Positions 9,189 through 19,067 are shown, counted from the first letter of the stretch. The stretch: DNA of 64,000 nucleotides from Pseudomonadota bacterium (GCA_023391815.1 JAEWAF010000132.1:169051-233050); one strand, 5' to 3'. The notes: a model not told the origin generated them from the sequence alone. Made by a program: numbers and translations.

Positions 9189-10307
9189 TCACAACGCGCG
9201 CTGCCAAAGCCAGAACATGGCACAAGCGGCCGCTGCGGACGAACCGCCGTACAACACGCCGGTTCGGTAAAAGCGGGTCCCGCGCAGGAAATAAGCGATG
9301 GGCAGGAACACGGCGACGATCGCGAGCTGCCCGAGCTCCACGCCGAGATTGAATCCGACCAGGGTGCGCAGCACCGGTTCGCCTTCCGCGCCGGCTTCGC
9401 TCAGAACATTGGCGAAACCGAAGCCGTGCAGAAGGCCGAATACAAAGGCGGTCCAGACGCCGCTCGCGCCGGCGGTGCGCGGCAGAAGATTGACGAGCGC
9501 GGCGATGAATACCGATGCGGCAATCGCCGACTCGACCAGTCGGGCAGGCAGCACGATCCACCCCAAGGCCGCGCAGCTCAGTGTGAGCGAGTGGGCGACG
9601 GTGAAAGCCGACACGATAGCAATCACACGCAGGAAAGGGCCGGAAAAATCCGCGGCGCCTTCGCGTCCATGCGCGGTCCGCGTGAGTACGGCGGGAATCA
9701 GCAGCACCAGCAGGAATAGCACGTGGTCGTACCCGATCCAGATATGCCACATGCCTGACGCGAGAAGCTCGAGGAATGCTGTCCGAATGACGTCGGCTCG
9801 TGAGAACAGAGTGGCGCCGGCTGCGGAGATCTCGACTCGTTGCGAGCCCGTGCCTTGCCAGATCACCTGCAGTGACGCGCGGTGCTCGGGCTGCAGCTCG
9901 AACAGCAGCGAGTAGTCGACCTCGAGAGAGGCGATGGGCCTGGCGGCGACGGCGGAGAACTCGGAAAGGACGAAAGGCTGGTCCTTACGCGTGCCGAACG
10001 AGAGCTTGTCGAAGTGCACGGCGGGCGGCGCACCGTCCGCCAGGATGCGCAGGTTTGCATCCAGATACTGTTCTATATCTTCGCGGCGTCCCTCGATCTC
10101 CGGCCAGGCGATGTCGCCATCGCGATTGCCGTCGAGTGCCAGTGCCGCGTCCAGATCCAACAACGGCACCTGCCACTCGCCGCGCAGCCGCGCCTCATCG
10201 ACGCGCAATGAAAGCATGGACTCATGCACCGACCGAGCATGAGCGCTGTCGATATGAATCGCTGCTGCCGCCACCGACAGCAGCATGATCGCGAACAGAC
10301 GGCTCAT
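9189..10307 (-). CDS. HupE/UreJ-family membrane protein
   Basis: 372 aa. A signal peptide (residues 1-25, ending SAHARS), a periplasmic domain of about 150 residues, then six to seven membrane spans typical of the HupE/UreJ_2 group: SGMWHIWIGYDHVLFLLVLLIPAVL, FTVAHSLTLSCAAL, VESAIAASVFIAALVNLL, FGLLHGFGFANVLSE and FNLGVELGQLAIVAVFLPIAYFL. HupE and UreJ are nickel permease candidates, but this long group with a periplasmic domain has no proven substrate. Its ATG overlaps the stop of the upstream LysR gene by the ATGA arrangement, so regulator and membrane protein are translated together. Confidence 0.85.
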   Translation of the reverse strand: MSRLFAIMLLSVAAAAIHIDSAHARSVHESMLSLRVDEARLRGEWQVPLLDLDAALALDGNRDGDIAWPEIEGRREDIEQYLDANLRILADGAPPAVHFDKLSFGTRKDQPFVLSEFSAVAARPIASLEVDYSLLFELQPEHRASLQVIWQGTGSQRVEISAAGATLFSRADVIRTAFLELLASGMWHIWIGYDHVLFLLVLLIPAVLTRTAHGREGAADFSGPFLRVIAIVSAFTVAHSLTLSCAALGWIVLPARLVESAIAASVFIAALVNLLPRTAGASGVWTAFVFGLLHGFGFANVLSEAGAEGEPVLRTLVGFNLGVELGQLAIVAVFLPIAYFLRGTRFYRTGVLYGGSSAAAACAMFWLWQRAL

Positions 10308-11287
10308 TGCACGGCGTGCAGCCGGCGCTCTCTGTTCCTTAGAAAGCTGATCAACTCCGTGGCGATCATCTTGACCGACTGCACGAACGCCTTTTGCACG
10401 CTGTTGAGCGGACCTTCGGCCCGGTACACCGCATACAGGTTGATCTTCATGATGGGCTCGACCACGCGAGTCTGCAGCTCCGCGCCCGCCGACACGGCGG
10501 TGAACGGATCGACCAGCGCCAGACCCTCGCCGCTACAGACGATGTCCTTGGCGATCTGATACGTCTGTACCCAGGTCGAGATGCGCGCCGGCGGATCGAG
10601 CTGTTCCAGGTAGGCTTGCAGCTGACGGCCCAGTTGATCGGCGCGCGTAATGCCCAACAGCGTGGAGTTGGCGAGCGAGTCGATCGAGATCGATTGCAGG
10701 GCGGCGGTGCGCGACCAGGTGTCCTTCGGCGCGATCAGCACCAGCGGTCCTTCGCACAGATGCTCGCAGCGAATGTCGGGATGGGAAAGCTCTTGCAGAG
10801 TGATGCCGACATCGGCTTCGCGAAGAATGATGGACTTGAGCATCTCGGGGGAATGCTGAGTTGACAGCTCCACGGAGCTCTGTCCCAGGGTCTGTCGCAG
10901 GCGTGCCAGCGACTTGGGAATGATGGCGTTGGCGAGTGTGGGCGTACTGATCGCGCGCAAGGGGTACTTCTCGGCGCGAGCGATGTTGGAGACCAGCCGC
11001 TGCAGATCGCGCAACTCTTCGAAGATGCGCTCCATCTGTCCTTGCAACAGCCGGCCTTCGGGACTGAGATGCCACTGGCCTTTCAAGCGCACGAACAGCG
11101 GAAAGCCGAGCCGGCGCTCGGCCTGCTTCAGCAGCTTGGTCGCCGCCGGTTGAGAAATATTCAAGAGCGAGGCGGCATCGGTCAGCGTGCCCGCCTGCAG
11201 GATGGCCTGGAACATCTCGATATAACGCAGATGCATGACCCCCAGTGGAGCGAGGTCGGCGTTGGTATCGCGCAAGGTCGATTGCAT
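10304..11287 (-). CDS. LysR-type transcriptional regulator
   Basis: About 327 aa. Winged helix-turn-helix at the N terminus (LRYIEMFQAILQAGTLTDAASLLNISQPAATKLLKQAERRLGFPLFVR), then a periplasmic-binding-protein-like effector domain. The start at 11287 was chosen because GGGGAG sits five bases upstream; ATG 11236 would give a 310-aa protein but has a poorer ribosome site, and an upstream-extended frame to 11545 lacks LysR character. It diverges from the TBDR-RND operon, its most likely target, and overlaps the HupE-like gene (ATGA). Confidence 0.9.
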   Translation of the reverse strand: MQSTLRDTNADLAPLGVMHLRYIEMFQAILQAGTLTDAASLLNISQPAATKLLKQAERRLGFPLFVRLKGQWHLSPEGRLLQGQMERIFEELRDLQRLVSNIARAEKYPLRAISTPTLANAIIPKSLARLRQTLGQSSVELSTQHSPEMLKSIILREADVGITLQELSHPDIRCEHLCEGPLVLIAPKDTWSRTAALQSISIDSLANSTLLGITRADQLGRQLQAYLEQLDPPARISTWVQTYQIAKDIVCSGEGLALVDPFTAVSAGAELQTRVVEPIMKINLYAVYRAEGPLNSVQKAFVQSVKMIATELISFLRNRERRLHAVQ

Positions 11288-11413
11288 GCAACTCCCCGAA
11301 ATTGCCGCGAGCGGGACAGCAAGCGAAGTTGCAGCTTTCATGCCATGCAGCAACACGCAGCCGAGTTCGTGCGCCGGGGCTCGCGTCGACGAAGACGGAA
11401 CATTGTCACAACG

Positions 11414-11426
11414 ATGCGTCGCGCAT
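11414..11426. promoter_or_regulatory. Small inverted repeat between divergent lysR and TBDR genes
   Basis: ATGCG-tcg-CGCAT in the 241-bp divergent intergenic region. LysR regulators commonly bind interrupted dyads (T-N11-A) in such places. The arms are only 5 bp, so chance is possible. No clear -10/-35 pair was recognised nearby. Confidence 0.25.
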
Positions 11427-11528
11427 GATTTTTCGTCCGTGCCCTGAAAAGTTCGGCGCGCGGCCGCTCGTGCACTCTTTGGAGTCTGGAACACGCGCAA
11501 ATTTGCGACCAAACAGTGCGAGAGGCGC

Positions 11529-14519
11529 ATGGCGAGCGCGAGCACGGTGCGTATAACCCATCGTTATGCACTCGAACTGCCTTTTCATGCCGTGTTGGCG
11601 CGGGTGTTGCTAGCGTTGTGGCTGTTCCGGTTACACGTGAGGATCGCGCCGTTGTTCGAATCAGTTCCAAAGATCAGGAGGATCGGCGACTCAATCCAGG
11701 GACTGAATGTTTTATTCGCGCTTGCTTTCGCCACGCCGCTGGCGGCACAGGAAGTCACGACCACTCCCGCGGTGACCGACGAGCAGGGCGCAATCGAAGA
11801 TGTGGTGGTTACCGGCAGCCGCCTGGCGCGCACCGGCTATGAAACACCCACTCCGGTGACGGTGATCGGCGAGGCGGACATTCTGTCTTCCGGCCAGCCG
11901 AACATCGCCGATTTCGTCAACGAGTTGCCGTCGGTGGCGGGCAGCAGCGCGCCCTCGACCGCGAATCGCAGCTTGAGCAATGGTGCCGCTGGCATCAGCT
12001 CGGTGAATCTTCGCTCGCTCGGCAATGCGCGCACGCTGGTTTTGCTGGATGGCCGCCGCTCGGTCGGCTCGCTCGCGCAGGGCACGGTGGACATCAACAC
12101 CTTTCCGCAGGGCTTGGTCAAAAACATCGAGATCGTCACCGGCGGCGCATCGGCCACCTACGGTTCCGACGCAGTGTCCGGCGTCGTCAATTTCATTCTC
12201 GACAAGACCTATAGCGGCTTGAAGTTCAACATCGAAGGCGGCGAAACCTCCGCTGGCGACGATCGCAACTGGCAGGCGACGGTGACCGCGGGCGTGCCAT
12301 TCGCCGAAGGTCGCGGACATCTCTTATTCAATGCGGAGTCGGCACGTCGCGACGGCATCTATGGCATGCATCGCAAATGGGCGGATGAGGGCTGGTACAT
12401 GGTCAACAACCCGGCTTACCAGCCCGGCAACGGCGCACCCGAATATCTAGTCACGAATCATGCCGGTCAAAGCGTGATGACGCCCGGTGGCATCATCACG
12501 AACACCGCCTTGCGCGGCACGTACTTCGGGGTCGGCGGCTCCGTGAATCAATTCGCCTATGGAGCCACGCGCGATCCATGGACGGTCGGCGGCGACTGGG
12601 CGCTGGGGCAATCGAATCAGCTCACATCGCTCGAGCCCGAGAGCAATCGTGACGGCGTGTTCACCCGCCTGTCGTGGGAACTGACCGATAGCATCGCCGC
12701 GTTCGCCGAGGCGTCGTGGAATCGTAACAGCGCCAAACAGTGGGGCGGCGTGCAGTCCGATAAAGGCACGATCACCATCATGGCGGACAACGCATTCATC
12801 CCGGCGGCGGTGCGCCAGCGGATCGTCGAATACAACGCGCTGCCGGTCGCGGACATCACACAATTCAACCTGGGCTCCTCGAACGCCGACATTCCGACTC
12901 GTGAAAGCGACAACGAGCGTACGGTGAAGCGCTTCGTGCTCGGCATGGAAGGTGCCTTCGTGCTGGGCAGCGATTGGAAGTGGGATACTTATTATCAGCG
13001 CGGCATCACCGACGCCGACGAGCGCTTGTATTCCGCCAACACCGCGCGGCTGCGGCTGGCGCAGGACGCTGTGTTCCATCCAGTCACGGGCGCAGTCGTC
13101 TGCCGTTCCTCGATCGCGAATCCCGGCAACGGCTGCGTGCCGTTCAATCGCATGGGCATCGGCGTCAACAGTCCCGACGCATTGGCCTATTTCATGGGCC
13201 GTCCGGAGCGCACGCAAAAGTTCGAGCAGGACGTGGCGGCGCTCAACTTCAGCACCAGGCTGAGCAATCCCTGGCTCGATCCCATCGGCGTGGCGTTCGG
13301 TGTCGAGTATCGACGCGAGGAAATTTCAGGTTACGTTGCCCCGGAATATCAGGAAGGCTGGATCGTCGGCAACTTCCTGCCCACCTTCGGCACTTACACC
13401 GTGCGCGAAGCGTATCTCGAAACCCTCGTGTCGCTGCCGTGGCGCCTGGAGTTCAACGGCGCGGCGCGCGGCACCGACTACAGCACATCCGGGTTCGTGA
13501 CGACATGGAAAGCGGGCCTGGCCTGGTCGCCGCTCGCGGACCTGCGCCTGCGTGCGACACTGTCCCGCGATATTCGTGCGCCGAACCTGGAAGAGCTGTA
13601 TCAGGCCGGGCGCCGTCGCACCAACTCACTCACCGATCCGTTCTTCGACAACATCTCGCAACGCTTCACCGAGACGACACGGGGCAATCTGGAGTTGCAG
13701 CCCGAGAAGGCCGACGCGCTGGGACTCGGCATCGTCTATCAGCCCGCGTTCGTCCCCGGCCTGGGACTGTCGCTCGATTACTACGACATCGAGATCGAGG
13801 ACGCGATCAGCATGGTGACGGCACAGGACATCGTCGACCGGTGCTTCGACGGCAACCAGACGTTCTGTGCCGCCTTCACGCGCGATCCCACCTCCGATTC
13901 GGGCAACGAGCTGTTGATCAACAACACGCCCTTCAATTTCGTTTCCGAGCGCGCGCGCGGCCTGGACCTCGAGCTCACGTACCGCTTCGCTCTGTCGGAG
14001 CTCGGCGGCTCGTTGCCGGGCGATCTCACGTTGCGCTCGCTGGCGACGCACTACATCGAGATGTCTTCGAACAACGGCGTCGACCCGCCGACCGACCGCG
14101 CCGGGCAAAACACCAATGGCGGCCCGCCGGATTGGCAATATCGCCTGTCCGCGGCCTACACGCTGGATCAGCTGACGGTCCAGCTCACCGGCCGGGGCAT
14201 CAGCTCGGGCACGTATGACAATACATACGTTGAGTGCACCTCGGGTTGCCCGCAATCGACGGCGTTGAGTCGAACCATCAACACCAATCACATCGACGGC
14301 GCGTTTTATCTGGATGCTTTCATCGCCTGGACGGTGCGGACCGACAGTTTGCGCAACCAGATTTTCTTCAAGGTGAACAATCTCACCGACAAGGATCCAG
14401 TGGTGGTCGGGCTCGGTCCCGGCGACAGCAGCAACGTCGAGCCGGGCATCAATCGGGCGCTCTACGATTACCTCGGTCGAACGTTCCGGATCGGCTTTCG
14501 TATCGACTGGGGCTCATGA
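11529..14519 (+). CDS. TonB-dependent outer-membrane receptor, first gene of a TBDR-RND operon
   Basis: 996 aa. The plug domain begins around residue 85 (EDVVVTGSRLARTGYETPTPVTVI) with SLGNARTLVLLDGRRSVGS and GGASATYGSDAVSGVVNFILD; the beta-barrel runs to a terminal aromatic-rich strand (YLGRTFRIGFRIDWGS). The group resembles receptors of sphingomonads and xanthomonads that lack an STN domain. The N terminus is odd: the signal-like core LNVLFALAFATPLAAQ lies at residues 58-73, after some 55 extra residues. The ATG at 11529 has GAGAGG upstream; an AGGAGG at 11676 sits inside the frame without a normal start codon after it. The stop overlaps the adaptor start (ATGA). Ligand unknown. Confidence 0.88.
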   Translation: MASASTVRITHRYALELPFHAVLARVLLALWLFRLHVRIAPLFESVPKIRRIGDSIQGLNVLFALAFATPLAAQEVTTTPAVTDEQGAIEDVVVTGSRLARTGYETPTPVTVIGEADILSSGQPNIADFVNELPSVAGSSAPSTANRSLSNGAAGISSVNLRSLGNARTLVLLDGRRSVGSLAQGTVDINTFPQGLVKNIEIVTGGASATYGSDAVSGVVNFILDKTYSGLKFNIEGGETSAGDDRNWQATVTAGVPFAEGRGHLLFNAESARRDGIYGMHRKWADEGWYMVNNPAYQPGNGAPEYLVTNHAGQSVMTPGGIITNTALRGTYFGVGGSVNQFAYGATRDPWTVGGDWALGQSNQLTSLEPESNRDGVFTRLSWELTDSIAAFAEASWNRNSAKQWGGVQSDKGTITIMADNAFIPAAVRQRIVEYNALPVADITQFNLGSSNADIPTRESDNERTVKRFVLGMEGAFVLGSDWKWDTYYQRGITDADERLYSANTARLRLAQDAVFHPVTGAVVCRSSIANPGNGCVPFNRMGIGVNSPDALAYFMGRPERTQKFEQDVAALNFSTRLSNPWLDPIGVAFGVEYRREEISGYVAPEYQEGWIVGNFLPTFGTYTVREAYLETLVSLPWRLEFNGAARGTDYSTSGFVTTWKAGLAWSPLADLRLRATLSRDIRAPNLEELYQAGRRRTNSLTDPFFDNISQRFTETTRGNLELQPEKADALGLGIVYQPAFVPGLGLSLDYYDIEIEDAISMVTAQDIVDRCFDGNQTFCAAFTRDPTSDSGNELLINNTPFNFVSERARGLDLELTYRFALSELGGSLPGDLTLRSLATHYIEMSSNNGVDPPTDRAGQNTNGGPPDWQYRLSAAYTLDQLTVQLTGRGISSGTYDNTYVECTSGCPQSTALSRTINTNHIDGAFYLDAFIAWTVRTDSLRNQIFFKVNNLTDKDPVVVGLGPGDSSNVEPGINRALYDYLGRTFRIGFRIDWGS

Positions 14520-15661
14520 CGAAGGGATATCGGACGGCGGCGGTCGGTGCGGTCGTGCTGCTCGCCGCCGGTGCTTGGATCTACACACGCAACTCGACAA
14601 CGCCTCCCGCCGCGTCGGGCGGCGGTGGTTCCGGCGTGCCGGTGACCGTCGCCGAAGCGCAGCGTCGAGATGTGCCTCAACGCATGTCGGCGATCGGGAC
14701 GGTTCAGTCGCTGCACACTGTCGTCCTTCGGCCGCAGGTCACCGGCACGGTCACCGAGGTGCTGTTCGTCGAAGGCGAACTGGTCGAGCGTGGCGCATTG
14801 CTGGCACGGATCGACGATCGCACCATCAAAGCGGCGCTCGCGCAAGCGCAGGCGGAGAAGGCGAGCGCCGAAGCGGATCTGCGGATCGCCGAACTGGACC
14901 TGGCTCGTTACAACGGTCTGAGCGATCGGAGCATCGTGCCGCGCCAGACGCTGGAACAACAGGCGGCGCTGGTCGAGAAACTCAAAGCGGCGATTCGGGC
15001 GAGCGAGGCGCGCATCGATGTTCAGCGCGTGCAGCTCTCGTTCACCGAAATTCGCTCACCGGTGCGTGGCCGTGCGGGTATTCGTCGCATCGATCCAGGC
15101 AACCTGGTGCAGGTTGGCGATGAACAGGGCCTGGTCACCGTCACCCAGATCGACCCGATCTCCGTGATCTTCACGTTGCCGCAAGAAGTATTGCCACGAT
15201 TGCGAGATGTTTCCAAAGCAAGCCAGCGGATGCAGGTGACGGCATTCGACCGGGACGGAGGCGAGCCGCTCGCACGAGGCCGTCTGACGACGCTCGACAA
15301 TCAAATCGACATCGCGACCGGCACGCTCCGCCTGCGCGCCGAGTTCGTCAACACGAGCGGCGAGCTGTGGCCGGGACAGTTCGTGACAGTGCAACTGGAG
15401 ACCGGCACCAGCGCGAACGCGACCGTCGTACCCGCGCACGCCATCCAGCAAGGGTTGGAAGGACCGTTCGTTTATCGTGTTCAGAACGCGGTCGCCGAGC
15501 CGGTCCCCGTCATCACCAGCTATTTCGACGATGAGATCGCGGTGATCGTCACCGGCGTGGTTCCGGGTGATTCGATCGTGGTCGATGGACAATCCCGGCT
15601 CAAGCCGGGCGCGAAGGTGAAGGCATCGACCAGCGGTACAGATCATGTCGCGGGTACCTGA
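14516..15661 (+). CDS. RND efflux periplasmic adaptor (membrane fusion protein)
   Basis: About 381 aa. N-terminal membrane anchor (residues 5-22), glycine-rich linker, then the lipoyl/barrel-sandwich half (VVLRPQVTGTVTEVLFVEGELVERGALLARID), an alpha-helical hairpin (IKAALAQAQAEKASAEADLRIAELDLARY...), the second lipoyl half and beta-barrel (SPVRGRAGIRRIDPGNLVQVGD), close to MdtA. The start ATG overlaps the TBDR stop (ATGA). It links the inner-membrane pump to an outer-membrane channel, though no TolC-type channel is encoded nearby. Confidence 0.92.
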   Translation: MTKGYRTAAVGAVVLLAAGAWIYTRNSTTPPAASGGGGSGVPVTVAEAQRRDVPQRMSAIGTVQSLHTVVLRPQVTGTVTEVLFVEGELVERGALLARIDDRTIKAALAQAQAEKASAEADLRIAELDLARYNGLSDRSIVPRQTLEQQAALVEKLKAAIRASEARIDVQRVQLSFTEIRSPVRGRAGIRRIDPGNLVQVGDEQGLVTVTQIDPISVIFTLPQEVLPRLRDVSKASQRMQVTAFDRDGGEPLARGRLTTLDNQIDIATGTLRLRAEFVNTSGELWPGQFVTVQLETGTSANATVVPAHAIQQGLEGPFVYRVQNAVAEPVPVITSYFDDEIAVIVTGVVPGDSIVVDGQSRLKPGAKVKASTSGTDHVAGT

Positions 15662-18600
15662 ATCGGCGTCCGTGAGTCGTGTCCAGGCGAGCCTGGCGCG
15701 AGCGACGCTCGCCAGCTGGTGTGTCGCGCATCCCATCGGCACGACCTTGCTGACGATCGGCTTGATCCTGCTCGGCATCGTTGCCTATCCGATGCTGCCG
15801 GTCGCACCGATCCCCGAAGTGGATCTGCCGACCATCGAAGTGAGCGCGTCGCTGCCGGGAGCCAGCCCGGAAACCATGGCATCCTCGGTCGCGACGCCCC
15901 TGGAAGTACAGTTGAGCGGCGTGCCCGGGATTCGTGAGATGACTTCGAGCAGCTCGCTCGGGCGCACCTCGGTCACGTTGCTGTTCGAGCTCGAAAAGGA
16001 TATCGACGTGGCCGCACAGGAAGTGCAAGCCGCGATCAATGGAGCCGCCGCCCGCTTGCCGGCGGAACTGCCCAGCCTGCCGACCTGGAAGAAATCCAAT
16101 CCCAACGACAGTCCGATTCTCGGCTTGAGGATGCAGTCCGAAGCGATGACGCTGACGGCGTTGAGCGATCTCGCCGAAACGTCGGTCGCGCGACAACTGA
16201 GTCAGATCGGCGGCGTATCGGAAGTGAACATTTACGGGCAACGCAAGCCGGCGCTACGTGTGCAGGCGTTGCCCGAGAAGCTCGCGGCTCTGGGACTGAC
16301 GTTCGCCGATCTGCGCCGGATCATTCAATCCGGCAGCGTCAATCGCGCCAAGGGCGCGATCTACGGCGAAGGTCGCGTCTCCACCCTGGCCACCAACGAT
16401 CAGATCTTTCAACCGGCTGAATACGACAACCTGGTGGTGGCGTATCGAGCAGGCGCGCCGGTGTTTCTGCGCGACGTCGCGAAAGTATCGCTCGGCGCCG
16501 AGAACGACTACATCGCCTCCTGGCAGAACGGCAGGCCCGGCGTCTACATCATGGTTCGACGCCAGCCGGGTGCGAACATCGTCTCCACCGCCGAAGCCGT
16601 GCAAGCGGCACTCCCCGCGATTCGTGAACGATTGCCGGCGAGTGTCGAGCTTGCCGTGCTCAACGATCGCACGCGTACGATCCGCTCGTCCCTGCACGAA
16701 GTGCAGCTCACGCTGGTGGTGACGTTCGTGCTGGTCGTCCTGGTGATGGGGGCATTCCTGCGGCAGCTGTCGGCGACGATCATCGTCGCTTGTGTGTTGA
16801 CAGTCGCGCTGGTGGCGACCGTCGCCGCGATGTATGTACTGGGATTCAATCTCAACAATCTCACCTTGGTGGCCCTGGTGGTGGCCGTGGGATTCGTGGT
16901 GGACGACGCCATCGTCGTCGTCGAGAACATCCATCGACATTTGGAAGCAGGCGAGCGGATGCCCGCCGCGGCACTCAAGGGTACCGCCGAGATCGGCTTC
17001 ACGGTGGTCTCGATCAGCCTGTCCCTGGTTGCCGCGTTCATTCCTCTGTTGCTGATGGGCGGCGTGGTCGGCCGGCTGTTTCGCGAATTTGCCGCGACCC
17101 TCACGGCGGCGATCGGGTTTTCCGTGATCGCGTCACTGACACTCGCACCGATGCTCGCGGCGCGCTTCATGAAGCCGTTAGCGGCACATTCACGGGGAAT
17201 GCCGAGTTTCAGCGACCGGCTGCTCGCGGCTTACGATCGCGGACTCGAGTGGGCCCTCGATCATCAGCGCGCGGTGCTTACCGGATTCGCGGCGACCATC
17301 GGTGTCGCAGTGGCAGGTTATGTGTTGGTGCCCAAGGGATTCTTCCCGCTCCAGGACACTGCCTACATCGTTGGCTCCTCGCGCGCCGCGGACGATGTTT
17401 CCTATTCGAGCATGGTGCAAAAGCATCGGGCGCTCGCGGAAATCCTGAGCCGGGACCCGGCCATCCAGGCGATCAGTCATGTGGTCGGTGCCGCCGCGCC
17501 CAACCCGAATCTGGCGAACGGACGTTTCTATCTGGTGTTGAAAGACCGGAGCGATCGAGACGTGTCCTCGGAGGAGCTCATCGAGCGGCTGCGTCCGCAG
17601 TTGAATCAGGTGCCCGGGATCAACCTGGTCTTGCGCACCCAGCAGGATGTCAATCTGGCCGGCCGGGGCTCGCGCTCCCAGTATCAATATGTCTTGAGCG
17701 GCGCCGACAGCGGCGAGCTGGGCGAGTGGGCCAACCGGCTGGCGGAGAAGCTGCAGAGCATGCCGCAGTTCCGCGATGTCTCCAACGAAATGCAACTGCG
17801 CGCGGCCGTCACGAAACTCACGATCGATCGAGTGGCCGCCGCCCGGTTCGGGCTGCGGGCGGAGGATATCGATCAAGTGCTCTACGACGCCTACGGTCAA
17901 CGGCAGATCGGCGAATATCAGAACGAGATCAATCAATACAAGATCATCCTCGAAGCGGACCTGCGCCAGCGCGGCCGGGCGGCCAGCTTGCAGCACTTCT
18001 ACTTACGCTCGCCCTCGACCGATCGAATGGTCCCGCTGGCGGCGGTGACACGAATGGAGCCGCCTGCGGTAGGACCCTTGAGCATCACTCACGACGGCAT
18101 GTTTCCGTCCGCGACGATCTCCTTCAACATGGCTCGCGGCGTAGCGTTGGGTGACGCCGTGAAGTTGATCGCGCAGGCGGAGGCGGAGGTGGGCGCGCCG
18201 GCGACCATCAAAGGAACATTCAAAGGCAACGCGCAGGCGTTCCAGGAAGCGCTGGCGACTCAGCCGTGGCTCATTCTGGCCGCGCTGGTCACGGTCTATA
18301 TCATCTTGGGAGTGCTCTACGAGAGCTTCGTGCATCCCTTGACGATTCTTTCGACGCTGCCCTCGGCGGGCGTCGGCGCGATCTTCGCGCTGTGGGCGGT
18401 GGGCCAGGACTTTTCCGTGATGGCGCTGATCGGCGTCGTGCTGTTGATCGGCATCGTGAAAAAGAATGGCATCCTGCTCGTGGACTTCGCGCTCGAGCGG
18501 CAGCGTGCGGGAGCGACTCCGCTCGCGGCTATTCACGAAGCCTGTCTGGTGCGGTTCCGACCCATCATCATGACAACGGTGGCCGCAATGCTCGGTGCCG

Positions 18601-18797
18601 TGCCGCTGATGCTCGGCTTCGGCACCGGCTCGGAGCTGCGACAGCCGCTCGGTATTGCGGTGTTCGGCGGCTTGCTGGTGAGCCAGCTGCTGACCCTATA
18701 TACGACGCCGGTGATCTATCTCGCGCTCGACCGGATCTTTGCCGGCCGCGCGCCCGTTACAGAACAGACGTCCCCATTGACCCTTGCGGAGAAATAG
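15645..18797 (+). CDS. RND multidrug efflux permease (HAE1 type, MdtB/MdtC-like)
   Basis: 1050 aa, the full length of a proton-driven RND pump. It has twelve spans, two large periplasmic loops and the proton-relay aspartates in VGFVVDDAIVVVENIHRH (span 4). Other landmarks are PIPEVDLPTIEVSASLPGASPETMASSVATPLE, GIVKKNGILLVDFALE and TVAAMLGAVPLMLGFG. It overlaps the adaptor gene by 17 bp, completing a TBDR-adaptor-pump operon. No outer-membrane factor gene follows; the protein must borrow a channel or work with the upstream receptor. Confidence 0.94.
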   Translation: MSRVPESASVSRVQASLARATLASWCVAHPIGTTLLTIGLILLGIVAYPMLPVAPIPEVDLPTIEVSASLPGASPETMASSVATPLEVQLSGVPGIREMTSSSSLGRTSVTLLFELEKDIDVAAQEVQAAINGAAARLPAELPSLPTWKKSNPNDSPILGLRMQSEAMTLTALSDLAETSVARQLSQIGGVSEVNIYGQRKPALRVQALPEKLAALGLTFADLRRIIQSGSVNRAKGAIYGEGRVSTLATNDQIFQPAEYDNLVVAYRAGAPVFLRDVAKVSLGAENDYIASWQNGRPGVYIMVRRQPGANIVSTAEAVQAALPAIRERLPASVELAVLNDRTRTIRSSLHEVQLTLVVTFVLVVLVMGAFLRQLSATIIVACVLTVALVATVAAMYVLGFNLNNLTLVALVVAVGFVVDDAIVVVENIHRHLEAGERMPAAALKGTAEIGFTVVSISLSLVAAFIPLLLMGGVVGRLFREFAATLTAAIGFSVIASLTLAPMLAARFMKPLAAHSRGMPSFSDRLLAAYDRGLEWALDHQRAVLTGFAATIGVAVAGYVLVPKGFFPLQDTAYIVGSSRAADDVSYSSMVQKHRALAEILSRDPAIQAISHVVGAAAPNPNLANGRFYLVLKDRSDRDVSSEELIERLRPQLNQVPGINLVLRTQQDVNLAGRGSRSQYQYVLSGADSGELGEWANRLAEKLQSMPQFRDVSNEMQLRAAVTKLTIDRVAAARFGLRAEDIDQVLYDAYGQRQIGEYQNEINQYKIILEADLRQRGRAASLQHFYLRSPSTDRMVPLAAVTRMEPPAVGPLSITHDGMFPSATISFNMARGVALGDAVKLIAQAEAEVGAPATIKGTFKGNAQAFQEALATQPWLILAALVTVYIILGVLYESFVHPLTILSTLPSAGVGAIFALWAVGQDFSVMALIGVVLLIGIVKKNGILLVDFALERQRAGATPLAAIHEACLVRFRPIIMTTVAAMLGAVPLMLGFGTGSELRQPLGIAVFGGLLVSQLLTLYTTPVIYLALDRIFAGRAPVTEQTSPLTLAEK

Positions 18798-18800
18798 AGA

Positions 18801-19067
18801 GTGAGTGAGTCGATGCACATCGAGCGGTCGCTTTGGAACGATGATGATCAGGGCTCGCTGGGACGCGAGCAGCTGACGAGAGCGACGTCTCTGTATGCTC
18901 GTCGCAGGCAACGCAATGACTGGTCGAGCGAGGATCTGCGCCGGCTTCGGGAGCTCGCCGCGACCGGCACTCCGCTCAACGCCATCGCCGCCGCCCTTGG
19001 CCGGACGGCTTCCGCCGTTCGAAACAAGGCGGGCATGCACGGCATTTCATTGCGCCTGCCGAGATGA
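18801..19067 (+). CDS. Small Myb/SANT-like helix-turn-helix protein
   Basis: 88 aa. The second half, WSSEDLRRLRELAATGTPLNAIAAALGRTASAVRNKAGMHGISL, is a compact three-helix DNA-binding pattern found in many small proteobacterial proteins. The start is GTG 18801 or ATG 18813, three bases or more after the RND stop, so it is likely co-transcribed with the pump. The role is unknown; local regulation of the operon is only an inference from position. Confidence 0.65.
   Translation: MSESMHIERSLWNDDDQGSLGREQLTRATSLYARRRQRNDWSSEDLRRLRELAATGTPLNAIAAALGRTASAVRNKAGMHGISLRLPR

Noticed and set aside
16790..18154. 454-codon frame within the RND pump gene, + strand, other frame
   Set aside because: Arg/Gly-rich frame shadow; the pump frame holds every conserved motif.
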